Positions 1-11,690 of a DNA stretch of 64,000 bases are shown here, piece by piece. Source of the stretch: Nematostella vectensis (Eukaryota; Cnidaria; Anthozoa; Actiniaria; Edwardsiidae); the NCBI RefSeq assembly GCF_932526225.1, contig NC_064044.1, forward strand, positions 7,180,801 to 7,244,800, given 5' to 3'. Both the position numbers and the translations under genes were made by a program. The notes below the pieces were generated by a model. That model had not been told where the DNA came from. It did not search any database and saw only the letters and a list, made by a program, of their open reading frames with translations. Within the stretch, counting starts at the first letter, position 1, and every line of letters begins with the position of its first letter.

Positions 1-200
1 CGGCTTAGTACAGCAGGGGCGGATCCAGGATTTCAAAATGGGGGATGGATAATGGCCTGATAGACGGATTAGTACAGCAGGGGCGGATCCAGGATTTTAA
101 AATGGGGGTAGGATAATGGCCGGATAGACGGCTTAGTACAGCAGGGGCGGAACCAGGATTTTAAAATGGGGGTTGGATAATGGCCGGATAGACGGCTTAT
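1..200. repeat. Three tandem copies of a ~63-bp unit with a hAT-like end
   Basis: A unit beginning near CAGGGGCGGATCCAGGA and ending near GATAGACGG is repeated three times head to tail with small differences. CAGGGGCGGATCCAGG resembles terminal inverted repeats of hAT-type DNA transposons, so this may be an amplified transposon end. No matching right end was confirmed. Bases 200-670 hold no gene I can support. Confidence 0.6.
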
Positions 201-670
201 AACTAATCAAGTGGTTCTTGGTAGGTCACTACAGATCTTACAATACTTCACGCTGAATTGGATTTGTCAAGGCAGCAAAGTCAAGCTATTTTCTTCAAAC
301 AAAGTGACTTTTCATTTTTTTTACTCAAAAAAGGGGTTGGATACCCCCCCCTCTATCCACACCAGCACAGTGTAAGAGTCTTATTTGTAAATGTTTTGCA
401 CACCTCTGTATAGAGAGACCAACTCTGTGAGAATGCTATTGTAGAATACCAAGTCTTTTGTCTTCACAAGCTGAAAAAAATTGACATTTGTTTGTTTGTA
501 TGTAATTGAATTTAACTGTATTGACTTTAAAGTCCTGAAGATAGGGTCTCTTGTGAAGTGACACAAAAATATTTGGCATGTAATTATTAGAAAATGTCAA
601 TCAACCACTGCTCTGTCATTGTTGAGATCTAAAAATAAAACTTTTTCTTTTTTGGAAAAAATCAAACTTC

Positions 671-3206
671 TCAATCTTTAGTCTTCGTCTGCTGAAATTT
701 CACAGAAATGCTTGCTTCGTAGGCTGCTTTACATTACTTGCTTTCATTAGCTGATAGAAATTGTTCTTTTTGCAACTCAGCTTTGTTTAGGAGCATAAAA
801 TACTGGCATTAAGGTCATCTTTGACATGCTAGAACAACACGAGGCACCTGGAATATTGAATGAATGGCTGAAATGGACTTGGGGTGTAGTGGCAAGCATC
901 CTGGCTCTGCTAACACTCGCATCAACCGCGTCAACACCCAAAGTATGAAAGCTTAACAACACATAAAAAATTATTAGAATCAGGGGTTTCATTAAGTTTC
1001 AGAGTAGGCAGTGGAGATTACTAGTAGTTCAAATGAAACTTTAATCTATTAAAAAAGTAGTTGGCACTCGAAAAATAGTAGCTGGTGTAGTAGTAAATTA
1101 AATTTGGGGAGTTACTGTAATCAATATTACAGCTGGAATGCTGAATAACAAGGGATTCAGCATTCCAGCATTCCATTCTGCTTAAGTTGAAGGCAGAGAC
1201 AGCCAAATTGTGGAATCCTAGCAAAAACAGGAGAAATAAAGAAATCTCCTCACCTATATACCCCCATTGCCAACTTGCCCATACAGTACTTATAACCCAA
1301 CACACAAGATTGAGCAATGTAACCCAACACATAGGGAGGGGCTGGGTATATTCATTTTTGGGGAGGGAGGGCTGGGTATAACCTCGCACATGTTTGTCTA
1401 TAGAAAGCATTCGTTAACAAATCCACTTATAGATCTCACAAGGGTGTGATAAATTGCCCTATACAAGGGAATTATTGTTTTAATATTTTTAATAAAAAAT
1501 AGGCAAAACAACGATTTTCCATAGAATAATTTTTCGGAAGCAATATAAATCGCTAAATAGTGGGAGATTTGAGTGGGAGAAGGGGTCCAATATCTTGAGA
1601 CTCCGGCCTAATGCGGGAGAGTTGACAGGTATGTGCTATAAGCAACATTAGAAATATCAACCCTACTGTACCTTTTGCAGCGTGGTCACATGACCTCACC
1701 ACAGGGAGCCTTGGTGCCTCATTAGCAATTACAAAGCTTTCTGTGGGTTGCCTGTGAACTACTCCTACAAAGCACTCTGGGAAACTTTCAATGCAATGCT
1801 GGAAAAATGTCCAAATCAGCTCTGAGTGTGGGGTCCCTGTGGATTTTTTGGAGAACTGGGCTGCAACTAAGTAAGAAAACAATTGTAATCTTTTTCTTCC
1901 ATATTGCCATTGTAAAATTCCAAAATAAACATATGTGTCTTCAACAATATTTCCTAAGGTTGCTCAACAACCATTAAGATTATGTGATGCTCAGTAACAC
2001 ATGATTGTTAACCATAATGTCTAGTCATGTCTCATGTTGTTTAGCAACAATATCAGTATCTGCAACAACCTTTTGTAAACAGAGTTTGTGCAGACTTGTA
2101 AAGGAGGGGAGGGAGTGGTAGAAGAACCACACAACATGACTGGGATTGTCTATCAAATGGAGGAAAATGGAGAAACAATGTGAAATAGGGGAGATACCAC
2201 CCTCCCACCTTCCTGCTTAAAATCCTGGCCATGTTGTAGGCTTGTGCCTTTAATCATCTGGTATCACTCGTTGATCTAACTGGAGGGACAGGAGCAAAAA
2301 ATGGCAAAGTTTAAATTGTAAGCTCTTGTTAACTTATATTCGCTTGATTTTTTGCATAGATGTTCCTTGTGTTATATTAACCAAAATAAGCTTGAGTATT
2401 TTGGGGTAGATAATCCGTTCTAGAGATATTGCAAATTGCAAGACTCTTGATTTGTTTGAAATTGCCCAATTTGGGCGAAATTGCTAATGTTTTATGATTT
2501 ATGGCAACTTTGCTCAATCATATCTCAAGAATGGATCATCTACCAAAAAATACTATTGCATATTTTGTTTATATTATGCAAGGAACCTCTAGGCAAAATA
2601 TCAGCTAAAAATAAGCGAACACAACCTTACAATTTTAAATTTGCCATTTTTTGCTCCTGCCAACTGGAGGGTGCAGTAAGGCAGGGCGTATAGTCAATTG
2701 TGATTTAAATACATGGGAAATAGTGACAAAAGATCCTGAAAATACACAATCTACAATCAAATGACAGTGACAGTGTCTTTGTTGGACCCTTCTCCCATTA
2801 TTATGATTATAGCTAAGTTTCCCATGGCCTTGGCCCATCCTTAAACACTCTCAACACATATTCATTTGGCAGAAAAATTGAGATAAAAAGACTCTAACCT
2901 GCATCAAGGTCAGTAAGGGTTCCCTCTATAAATGTGCGCAGAAGTTTCCTTATCTCCTTGGCCGAAAATGCATGCTCCTGGGTATTGAGACTAAAAAAAG
3001 GGGGGGAAACAAGAAAAAACAAAAATAAAATAAACTTTTCCAATACAGGTAACCCGGTCCAGCAATAAATGTGCTATAAAACACAGCAACAATATCAAAT
3101 CAAAATATCTCCCAAACCTTTCTAGATCCTTTCTATTTCTCAGCGTGTCTAGAATAGCTGCGATTGTTTGACTCATCGAAGAGGAAGAAGAGATGACTCC
3201 AGCCAT
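671..3206 (-). CDS. Uncharacterised five-exon gene, about 149 residues
   Basis: I do not recognise this protein. Five minus-strand exons join in phase: 3206-3118, 2990-2899, 1860-1672, 906-848 and 691-671 (stop TGA at 673-671). All have GT donors and AG acceptors, and the lengths (89, 92, 189, 59, 21) sum to 450. The product begins MAGVISSSSSMSQTIAAILD, continues with a helical stretch containing FSAKEIRKLLRTFIEGTL, then a Cys/His-bearing segment with ELIWTFFQHCIESFPECF. No signal peptide or membrane segment is evident. Exons 1-3 are the most convincing because their phases agree and they stay open. The last two are short and could be wrong. Intron 2 contains a foldback element. No clear poly(A) signal was found downstream. 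Confidence 0.45.
1131..1176. repeat. Short perfect hairpin
   Basis: GCTGGAATGCTGAAT and its reverse complement ATTCAGCATTCCAGC are separated by about eight bases, giving a 15-bp stem. It lies in intron 3 of the uncharacterised minus-strand gene. No function can be assigned. Confidence 0.7.
2288..2661. mobile_element. Foldback MITE with a possible 10-bp target duplication
   Basis: The left end CAGGAGCAAAAAATGGCAAA and right end TTTGCCATTTTTTGCTCCTG are inverted repeats that continue imperfectly inward, past AATTGTAAG and CTTACAATT. The direct repeat AACTGGAGGG flanks both sides (2278-2287 and 2662-2671), consistent with a target-site duplication. There is no coding capacity. It sits in intron 2 of the uncharacterised gene. 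Confidence 0.7.
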
Positions 3207-3588
3207 ATCAACTTCACCTCTTTCGCCCGATTTCTAGTTTTCTAAATGGCCCTAATTCATTGTCGCTTGTACATTATGAGTACAGAAGCCTTCGGTAGTT
3301 GTATCACAGCTAGCAGGATGACTTGAGCTAAGTTTTAGAGAAATGTTTAGCAACAAGTTGCAGAATTTCTCCCGCATGTTTGAACATGTGACTTTGTGGT
3401 GAGTCACCGCTGACTGTTTTTGGCATTAGTGGGTTTCCTGTGGTGTGACAGGACTACTTGATAACCGAAAAACTACAAATTCGAACAAGCAATTCTTAGC
3501 TAGAAGGCATGTTGCTTAGAAAAAAAAAAAAAAAAATGCGCAACCGGCAACTAACCCCGAAAATATCGAGCGAGAGAATATGTGAATC

Positions 3589-3718
3589 CAGGGCCATAGC
3601 AGGCCTCGAAATATTGGAAGGGGGGGGGGGGGGGGGGGGGGACAGAGTACAAAAACATAAAAAATATATATATTAGGGGGCACGTGCCCCCAGTGTCCAA
3701 CCCCCTGCTACGGCCCTG
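3589..3718. mobile_element. hAT-like MITE, CAGGGCCGTAGCAGG family, copy 1
   Basis: The ends CAGGGCCATAGCAGG and CCTGCTACGGCCCTG are inverted repeats. The interior has a 20-base G run, a short A/T tract and GGGGGCACGTGCCCCC. Two relatives lie at 32545-32709 and 62837-63001. The CAGGG terminus suggests hAT ancestry, which is inference. Confidence 0.7.
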
Positions 3719-3734
3719 AGATCGGGTTTTGATT

Positions 3735-3858
3735 AAAGGGACAAACCATTTGATTCGAGGACACGGGGGAGGAGGGAGGCAAATTTTTTTCCTGGGCAGT
3801 TTTGCTGTTCGACTTTTTAAGGGCCTCCCCCCGTCAAATACAAAATGGACCGTCCCTT
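3735..3858. mobile_element. Short foldback MITE
   Basis: TTAAAGGGACAAACCATTTG at the left is an imperfect inverted repeat of the right end, which reads TTTGTATTTTACC-like to CGTCCCTTA on the plus strand. It is about 124 bp, GC-rich in the middle and non-coding. Confidence 0.5.
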
Positions 3859-5705
3859 AGAGGACACACGCTTAGCGTCAGCATGAGCGCGCACTCCCAG
3901 CAACTGGATTATAAGGTAAAATAATAAATAATATGGTTCTCATTTCAGGTGGTGTCTGCCTATAGACGCAAAGAAGACGTCACAAATAAGATCTATTTGT
4001 AAATTTGACCAAAAAGTTTTCCCTCACACCAAGCCCACGGGCGGAGTCTTAAAGGAGTTTCCTGACGTCACTTCCGGAACTGGAAGTTCATTTTTCTTTT
4101 ATTCTTGCTTTTGTTTGGAGGGGGTGGGGGCCTGCTCTTGCACCGAAAAGGATATTCAAAAGGAAAGGGGATCTGGGCTTCACCGCCTCTGATTTAGACT
4201 CGTACCCAGCCGTTGTTTGCTGTTACGCGGGAGTCCATAGGACTCCTGAAGCGGAGATGGAAAAAAACAAATTCCGACCTCTCAAACCGCATCCTGACCG
4301 TTATGCACCGTGACCCCCCCCCCCCTGGCCACGGGGGGGGGATCACGGCCTTACTTTTAAGGTCTTGGTTAAAGTAAATTTGATACAACTGTTTGTTTTT
4401 GTGGTAGTTCTTAAACTTTATTTTTTCAAAAAGATTTGTTCCATAAATCGCATTCTAAGACGGCTAAAATGGGCCTTTGCTATTTCCCGTGACCTGTTGA
4501 CCGTGAATTCACGCCAAATCTTTGACTTTAGCGTATTATTTTGGGGCGAGAAGTCGAGCTTGCCGGGCGTAACCTCGCGACGGGTTTTAAGATATCGCCT
4601 TCAAATTTTCGGGATCTGATAGATAATTATGCCATGTCATAAAGCGTGTGAGGAATTTTCGACTGAAGATCGCTTTTATAGCACTTTTCGTGTCCAAATT
4701 TTGCCAGACATGAGAGTTCCAACTTTGATTCGTTCTACTTTGGGAGATCATCTATGTGTCATTGAGATGCAATTACGTGCAAGTGCATGCGCAATAACGC
4801 GAAGGTGCATTACGCACCTTTTGAGTTTGAGGCCTCAAAACTTAAAAACGGAATTAGCTATTGCAAAAATAAAACTTGCAGGAGATAATTCAATATTTTA
4901 TTTTTTATTTGATGTATAGTTTGTACATTGAGTACAGAGAAAATTGCGGCGCGACAATATTTTTTTTCCGCGGACTTGTCGTCTACCTCTACCGAGACCA
5001 TAAGTATCTTAAAAAATGGCATTACTTCCCTCCACAACATTTTATTTTCATTGAAAGTTTATTTTAATGTTCCTAAAAGGTCTTCACTCCTTGCTGGTCT
5101 CCGCCGTCGAAAAAAGGGCTTTCTCCGCTCAAACTCGTATTTTATAACTGTTGAAAATAACATACACAAAATTGTTCGAATTGCTCACGCGCAAAATATT
5201 TGATTGCGTCAAAACGAGGCTACCATGTTCGTTTTGCCGCAACAAGCACCAACACGTCCCCAAGCCCCCCCCTTCACGCCAATGATTCATAAAACAAACG
5301 TTGAGATAAACAAGTGTTTCTCACAATAGACAACTGTCGAGCATTTTCGACTAAAATAATACTAATATCATTTTGGTCAAAGTTCCTATCTTGACTTCGT
5401 GTAGGACATTATAAGAGAAGTGCCATTACAATATTAATATTTCGAATGGCATAGCAACATGTTATGTTAACGAGGCTGAAAACTACGGTATGAAGCCTCG
5501 CTTTGATGGAACCGAATCTTCATGTGTCAGAATACAATGTTGAAGAGGCTTCTACAAGGTGACAGTTCTGGAAAACTCAAGAGACTTCTTCCAGTAAAGC
5601 GCGATAAAATCAAACTTTTTAGTTTCAAAACATTTTATCATACTTTTGGACAATAAGAAAACTGGAGCGGACTATAGACCATAGTTAAATCTCTTATTCC
5701 GCTGC
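3859..5705. other. Intergenic region without recognised genes
   Basis: I find no convincing exon here. Open frames are short, unlike known families and not bordered by good splice sites. There is a small C/G-rich palindrome near 4310-4347. The region lies downstream of both flanking minus-strand features. Confidence 0.5.
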
Positions 5706-5900
5706 ACACTAGTGTCATAACGACATAGGCGAGCGCACTCTTATGTTCGTATGTTTAAGTGTGAATGGTTCGACATTAAGAGATATGCCCGACAGCGACA
5801 TAGACGTGACGACAAAAGAGAAAAATTCTTATGTCATTATGGTTAAGTCGAGCTTAACATACGAACTTACTTCACGCTTATGTCGTTAAGTGACTAGTGT
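5706..5900. mobile_element. Foldback MITE, ~195 bp
   Basis: The left end ACACTAGTGTCATAACGACA pairs with the right end TGTCGTTAAGTGACTAGTGT. Complementarity continues inward through CTTATGTTCGTATG and CATACGAACTTA. It is non-coding and lies about 310 bp downstream of the BMP-like stop codon. Confidence 0.7.
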
Positions 5901-6211
5901 TCACCTGGCATTATAAGTAAAGAAGCCTGTCATTTTTTTTAACACACTGGCTTGAAAGATGCCTAGACTTTTTGCAGTTTTTACTCGAAGGATCCAGCCC
6001 GATTGTGTTGGCTTTTGTAGAACATGCGCATGCGTATACGTTTTTCAGCGCCGTCCTAAAAGGTCTGTTCTTAGTAACACGCTTTGACGACCATCTTGAC
6101 GCGTGCGCATCCAATTTTCCCGCCTTTTTTCTGCAGTCTCTCCCTTGCACAAGAAGACCTCCAGTCTTCCTGCACTAGAATAATATATAGAATGCTGATA
6201 AAGGTCCGCTC

Positions 6212-9200
6212 CTAGTGACATCCACAAGCTTTGACTACCATCTTATTGTATTTCTTCAGCACCACGTTGTTATCTTGATCAAAATACAGCACAGAAATAG
6301 GCGAAAGCTCTGTCGGAGCGCAGCAGGGTTTCGGCACTGTCTTGGGGTTCATCAGATGGACTAGAGTTTGTACAATAGCGTGATTTGTCGCGTTCATGTT
6401 CGCATTTAACGGAAATGAACATTCCCCCGAACAATAGAACGCCGAGTAGCCCTCTGGAGCTATTACCCAATCCTGCCATCGCAACTTTCGGAAACTCACG
6501 TGCAAAGCTTGCCGCTGACACACCTTTTTATTGCTGGCTCGTGGGTCGACCCCGCCCACCTGTGCGTTCGGTAGCGACCTGGAGACCCGCGTGGCGCGAT
6601 GCTGTCTTATGTCGTGCGCGTGTATTTCATGAGTATACTTCTTTTCTCCGTCTTGCTTGAAGAACGACACAATGAAAGGCCGTTTTTCTTTCAGGCCGTG
6701 AAAGCCAACAAAACCAGCCAAGTGCGGTGACAGCTCCTGGTTGTTGAAATTCACCACTGATAACTCGAGTCCGTAGTTCTTTTCCGGTGACTCCGACCAT
6801 ACTCTACCAGCAGCGCTTATGTCAAACTCTTGCCAACCCTTCTCCCAGCTCCGCAAAACCCGCTGATCGATCAAGTCTAAGACTTGGGCGGGATAAATGA
6901 CTTGGTAGAGACGAACTACGTAGGTTGCGTTACGCCAATTGGACGGATCACCGCGAGTGTCTTCCTTGTACAGGCGAAATTCTGTGGCGGTAACCCTCTC
7001 ACCTTCTGGTGTGAGAAGCTTGAATTTGTAAGTCGCATGCATGTGGGAGATCTTTGGGCGTCTACCTCCCTCTAGAAAAAGAATATCGTGTTAAGCCAAA
7101 GAATGCATACCCTGTTTCCAGAGCCTCGAGCGTCTCTCTATTCAGTGGCCAGCGAGGTTGAGACGCTCAACCTCGCTGGTTACTAAATAGAGAGACGCAC
7201 GAGGCTCTGGAACCAGAGTAAAGAATGCAAAGTTGAGCGGATGCTATGCACTTATTACATGAAAAATTCGCGCACTTTCAAGGGCGGTGGAACAGTGTTT
7301 GTTAGGCTAAATTCTGATAATTAACCACAAATTTCCCTCTCGTTTAGCTGAAATGTACCTTGTTTGCGAGGCGCTCTCCGTGTTTGATAAGAAAACCCGG
7401 TCATATTACGTTGCGTAATCCGAGATTATAAAAAATATTTTGTTATTAATCGGACACGTTTCGGCTAGCGTTTTGGGGACAGTTCGCGCGCCACGAGGTA
7501 GTAGCTCGGGTTTTCTCATCAAACACGGAAAGCGCGACGCAAACAAGGCGCATTTCAGCCTAACAATTCCTGTTCCTACCGCCCTTGCACTTTCTTGACA
7601 TCGCAAAATTACAGTGATTCATACACAGGAATCAGATGTCAATTTGAAAACTTGATGTCCTAATTAGGAAATAGAGTAAGAGTGTTTTATTACTATATAG
7701 TCGATCTAGGTGTGAACAGGTCGCGGAAATTTTATTCAACAAAGGTATCAGCAACGCACTGTGTTCTTTTCTAGAACAGGTACACTATGTCTTATAAGAA
7801 CCATTTTTTAAAAAAACGTCCACCTGAGATTTATAGACTATATAGTCGACCGAGATGTGAACAGGTCGCGAAAATTTGATGCAACAGGGTATCAACAACG
7901 CATTGTGTTCTTTTCTTGAACAGGTACACTATGTCTTATAAGAACCATTTTTATAAGAACGCCCAGCCTGAGATTTCACCAAATTCTAAGATCATGCTAA
8001 GAAAATGCCGGAGATAGTAGCCTTAAAGTGCTCCAAATTAGAACGGTCCATCCTTAAATGAAAATGAGACGTTTTTATAAAAAAAAAAATGTACAGTATA
8101 ACCCCAACATAAAATGGATGTTGTATCGAGAGTAGCGTCGTATCGATTATCACTATTGTGGCTCCACTGTAGAGCGAGGTCTTATGGGACATCCTCCTTC
8201 AAATACAAGGATTGAATCCACCCCTCACCAAAACGATGCGGTCTCGGACCGGATATAAAGACAAGGTTTGAATATGTGATTAAAAAAAATCATTTTTCCA
8301 AAAATGAAAGGAATGGGAAGGAATTCAACACGAAACTACATAATTCATCGTTTAACAACATAGATAACAAAATTTCAATAACCATTTAAAAAATTATTCG
8401 TTGTACTTATTTCAGCTTTTATTTGGGACCTACCAGACAAAACATCAGTGAGAACAAAGAAAATCGTGTCGTACTCACGCGTATCTGCTACCTGTCAATC
8501 ATAGTATCAGATGTCAATCAAATTTACGATAGTGCGCGTAATTTCTGCCTCTATCTAGAGCACGCGCGCTATGTTCCTTCCGTGAGCTAGTCGAGGGAAT
8601 CGTGAAAAATGATTTTCACCATATGTGTAACACAGGAAATAATGAGTTCTAGATGCACGGTAGCTATGTGATGTATTGAAGGAATCCGCATAAAGGTTAT
8701 CGCTCGATTTAGAAACAGCTCGGTTCTTGCGCATGTGATCATAACAGCGTGGAGCAAAAAGATAATCTTACTTTATACTATTGACACTAAAATGCAATCG
8801 GACACTGCGTATGGGTAAGATTTTATCTTTGATCAATATATCTCCAGGGCTCGAGCCGAAAAATTCAACGGAGTTTAAAATGTTATACATCCAATGGGAA
8901 ATCTAAAGATGATGTTCTTGTAAATGAAAATTCTTGTTTTGGAGGGTCCCGTTAACGCATCTCACGGGATGTACGACAACGTGTAATCACATCACAAGAA
9001 TTCGTCAAAATAACGGTGCGACTTCCGGAGATAATTTTCTACAAAGTATTTCATCCATAGGGCAAACATTTTAAAACTCTGTGACAAGATAAAGTCGGTG
9101 ACGTTATCCTAGTTTCTCTGCGAGAGAGAGAGGGAAGGGAGGGGGAGAAATGGCTTGCTTACCGTGGTTTAGATAACTCATTATCGTATCAGCTCCGACA

Positions 9201-9496
9201 GCTCGAGAATCGGCTAGCGTTCCATTACAACAGAAGCCTGTTGTGTCGGTGGTTTGGTTCTGTGAAAGGCTGTTGTACAAAGCGATCATATATCGAGGCC
9301 CAGAAAAGCGTTTTCCATACATTCGAGTTACCAAACTTAGCTTGGGCTTTCGGGGAAGACCCATAAGATTCAGTAACTCTTGCTTTAATGTAGGCGGCGT
9401 ATCGTCATTGCGAGAAGCCAGAGACGAATTCTGTTCACTTTGAGAGGCTTTTAGAATCAGAAAGCACACCAGTAACAGGTCTCGTATTCTCCGCAT
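6212..9496 (-). CDS. BMP5-8: BMP5-8-type TGF-beta family ligand precursor, two coding exons
   Basis: This gene encodes a secreted growth factor of the BMP5/6/7/8 group, which dimerises and signals through type I/II serine-threonine kinase receptors to Smad1/5. Exon 1 is 9496-9163 and exon 2 is 7071-6212, joined in phase (334 + 860 nt) to give 397 residues. Residues 1-20 (MRRIRDLLLVCFLILKASQS) are a signal peptide. A TGF-beta prodomain follows. Polybasic cleavage is expected at RATRVSR/S. The mature C-terminus has seven cysteines in the patterns VCQRQ, FYCSGEC, KPCCAP and ends KACGCH. The motif WQDWVIAPEGYSAFYC and the string NATNHAIVQTLVH are typical of BMP5-8 rather than BMP2/4 or GDF. The length is near that of vertebrate BMP7. 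The single ~2.1-kb intron interrupts the prodomain and carries foldback repeats. The start is chosen because the signal peptide begins there. Confidence 0.95.
7114..7214. repeat. Compact 101-bp foldback with 49-nt arms and a 3-nt loop
   Basis: Arms 7114-7162 and 7166-7214 are reverse complements with about five mismatches, some of which would be G:U in RNA, around the loop ACG. The loop side reads GAGGTTGAG then CTCAACCTC. It lies in the BMP5-8 intron, 43 bases past the acceptor of exon 2 on the intron side. It could be a tiny MITE or a transcribed long hairpin. Confidence 0.85.
7270..7597. mobile_element. Palindromic MITE in the BMP5-8 intron
   Basis: The arms are long imperfect inverted repeats. 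GCACTTTCAAGGGCGG at the left matches CCGCCCTTGCACTTTC at the right. Inward, CCTTGTTTGCG and CGTGTTTGATAAGAAAACCC match inverted copies. Boundaries are approximate and there is no coding capacity. Confidence 0.7.
7692..7956. repeat. Two-copy tandem duplication, offset about 148 bp
   Basis: A ~118-bp segment running from the TATATAGTCGA region to TATGTCTTATAAGAACCATT occurs twice (about 7692-7809 and 7840-7956) with few substitutions. It lies in the BMP5-8 intron. The rest of the intron (7957-9162) shows nothing I can assign. Confidence 0.75.
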
Positions 9497-10084
9497 GGTT
9501 CACCAAGGGTTCGTACGGGCTTAGTTGTCTGTTTATAATCTCTCTAAGTTCTTCGCATGGGTATTGATGAATACAAGTCAACTTTGCCGAACAATTGAAC
9601 TGTCAATCATTCTCTTTGTCTTAATTTGCCTCCAGGGCTTACTTTTCTCGCCAGAACCAATGAAATTGTACGGTGATTGTTTGGCGTAATGCTTTAATGA
9701 AGTGGTATTCGTGTCTCCCAGAGCGAAATAAGAATAATACAATTAGTATTGAATAACAGTGTAGACTATTATCACAGTCATTGTCGGTTTTCAGAGCTCA
9801 GCAAGACCAAACAGTGATAAACATAAAACCGAGTTTATAGAATCAACAGTACGGATACCCGTCTCTGGCGAGATCGATTTGCGTTCCTTGTAATCACAGA
9901 GCTAAGCGATGATGCGGCGTTGAAAGACCCCCTCAAAGATCAAAGAGTACATTCTACACCTAGTCCTTGCCATTCCACTCCCCCGTAGAGATCTCGTTGC
10001 CTGTTAATTACTGATGTGGTGTATTTATCCCATGTCCGGATACCCAGCGATCCTTGCGGTCATCGTGCGATTGAATGTCAGTAA
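9497..10084 (-). promoter_or_regulatory. Upstream region of the BMP5-8 gene
   Basis: This is the non-coding interval between the BMP5-8 start codon and the minisatellite. A TATA-like GATTATAAACAG reads on the minus strand near 9529-9540, only ~35 bases before the ATG. Its role is uncertain, and no transcript start can be set from sequence alone. Confidence 0.25.
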
Positions 10085-11690
10085 ACCCCAATAACTCGAA
10101 CTGCATCAAGTTCCCCAGGAGACCTTCGTTTTACTCGGATAACTCGAACTCCTCGCTAAATCGAACTCGGATAACTCGATCTCCTCGCTAACTCGAACTC
10201 GGATAACTCGAACTCCTCGCTTACTCGAGCTCGGATAACTCAAAAACACCGCTATTTCAAAGTCGGTAACATAAACTCCCCAGTAAATCAAAGTCGGGTA
10301 ACCCGAACTCCTCGCTAACTCGAACTCGGATAACTTGAACTTTCCGCTAACTTGAACTCGGATAACACGAACTCACCGCTAATTCGAACTCGGTAACATG
10401 AACTCCCCAGTAAACCGAACTCGGATAACTCGAACTCCCCGCTACACGAACTCGGATAACTCGAGCTCCCCGCGAACACGAACTCGGATAACTCTAACTC
10501 CCCGCTAACACGAACTCGGATGACTCTAGCTCCCCGCTAACTCGAACTCAGATAACTCGAGCTCCCCGCTAACACGAACTCGGATGACTCTAGCTCCCCG
10601 CTAACTCAAACTCGGATAACTAAAGCTCCCCGCTAACTCGAACTCGGATGACTCAAGCTCCCCGCTAACCCGAACTCGGATAACTCAAGCTCCTCGCTAA
10701 CTCGAACTCGGATAACTCTAACTCCCCGCTAACACGAACTCGGTTGACTCTAGCTTCCCACTAACTCAAACTCGGATAACTCTAACTCCCCGCTAACTCG
10801 AACTCGGATAACTCGAGCTCCCCGTTAACTCGAACTCCGATAACTCGAGCTCCCCGCTAACTCGAACTCGGATAACTCGAGCTCCCCGCTAACTCGAACT
10901 CGGATAACTCTAACTCACCGCTAACTCGAACTCGGATAACTCTAACTCCCCGCGAACACGAACTCGGATAACTCTAACTCCCCGCGAACACGAACTCGAA
11001 AAAATCTAACTCCCCGCTAACTCGAACTCGAATAACTCAAGCTCCCCGCTAACTTGAACTCGTATAACTCTAACTCCCCGCGAACACGAATGTGACCGGG
11101 TGGTATTTTGGGTTGTTTTAGATTTTGCAAAGATTTTAAGTAAGCGATTTTGGATTGCGATTATAATTGTTTTACGTATTTTACGGATTGTTTCTCAAAC
11201 GTGATTCTAATTCGATATGTACACGTTTAGGAATTTACTTTCAACATTACCGCACGGTAAATGTCAAGTTCCGACGGTTACACGAACTCGGATAACTCTA
11301 ACTCCCCGCGAACACGAACTCGGATACCTGGATACTCTAACTCCCCGCAGTAACCCGAACTCGAATAACTCGAGCTCCCCGCTAACTTGAACTTGGGATC
11401 ACTCGAACTCCCCGCTAAATCGAAATCGGATAACTCTTACTTCCCGCTATCTGAACTCAGATAAGTCGAACTCCCCACTTACTCGAACTCGGATAACTCC
11501 AACTCCACGCTAACTCAAACTCGGATAGCCCTAACTCTTTGCTAACTCGAACTCGGACAATATTAACTCCCCACTTAATACTCGAACTTGGATAACTCTA
11601 ACTTCCCGTTATATCATCTGAAATCGGATTTATCGAACTCCCTGCTCACTCGAACTCGGATAACTCAAACTCTTTGCTCACTCAGAAAGG
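10085..11690. repeat. 32-bp minisatellite, about 1.6 kb
   Basis: The unit is close to CTCGAACTCGGATAACTCGA plus GCTCCCCGCTAA, with a period of 32 in the regular core (for example 10817 to 10849). Edges are degenerate and include TCCTCGCTAA variants. The array fills most of the intergenic space between the divergent BMP5-8 and IFT121 genes and is interrupted once, at 11091-11280. Confidence 0.9.
11091..11280. mobile_element. 190-bp insertion inside the minisatellite
   Basis: A unique, AT-rich segment starting TGTGACCGGG and ending CGACGGTTA breaks the 32-bp array. CACGAA flanks it on both sides (11085-11090 and 11281-11286). Removing the insert and one CACGAA restores the repeat phase, as expected for a target-site duplication. 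Ends are only weakly inverted, so the class is unknown. Confidence 0.55.
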
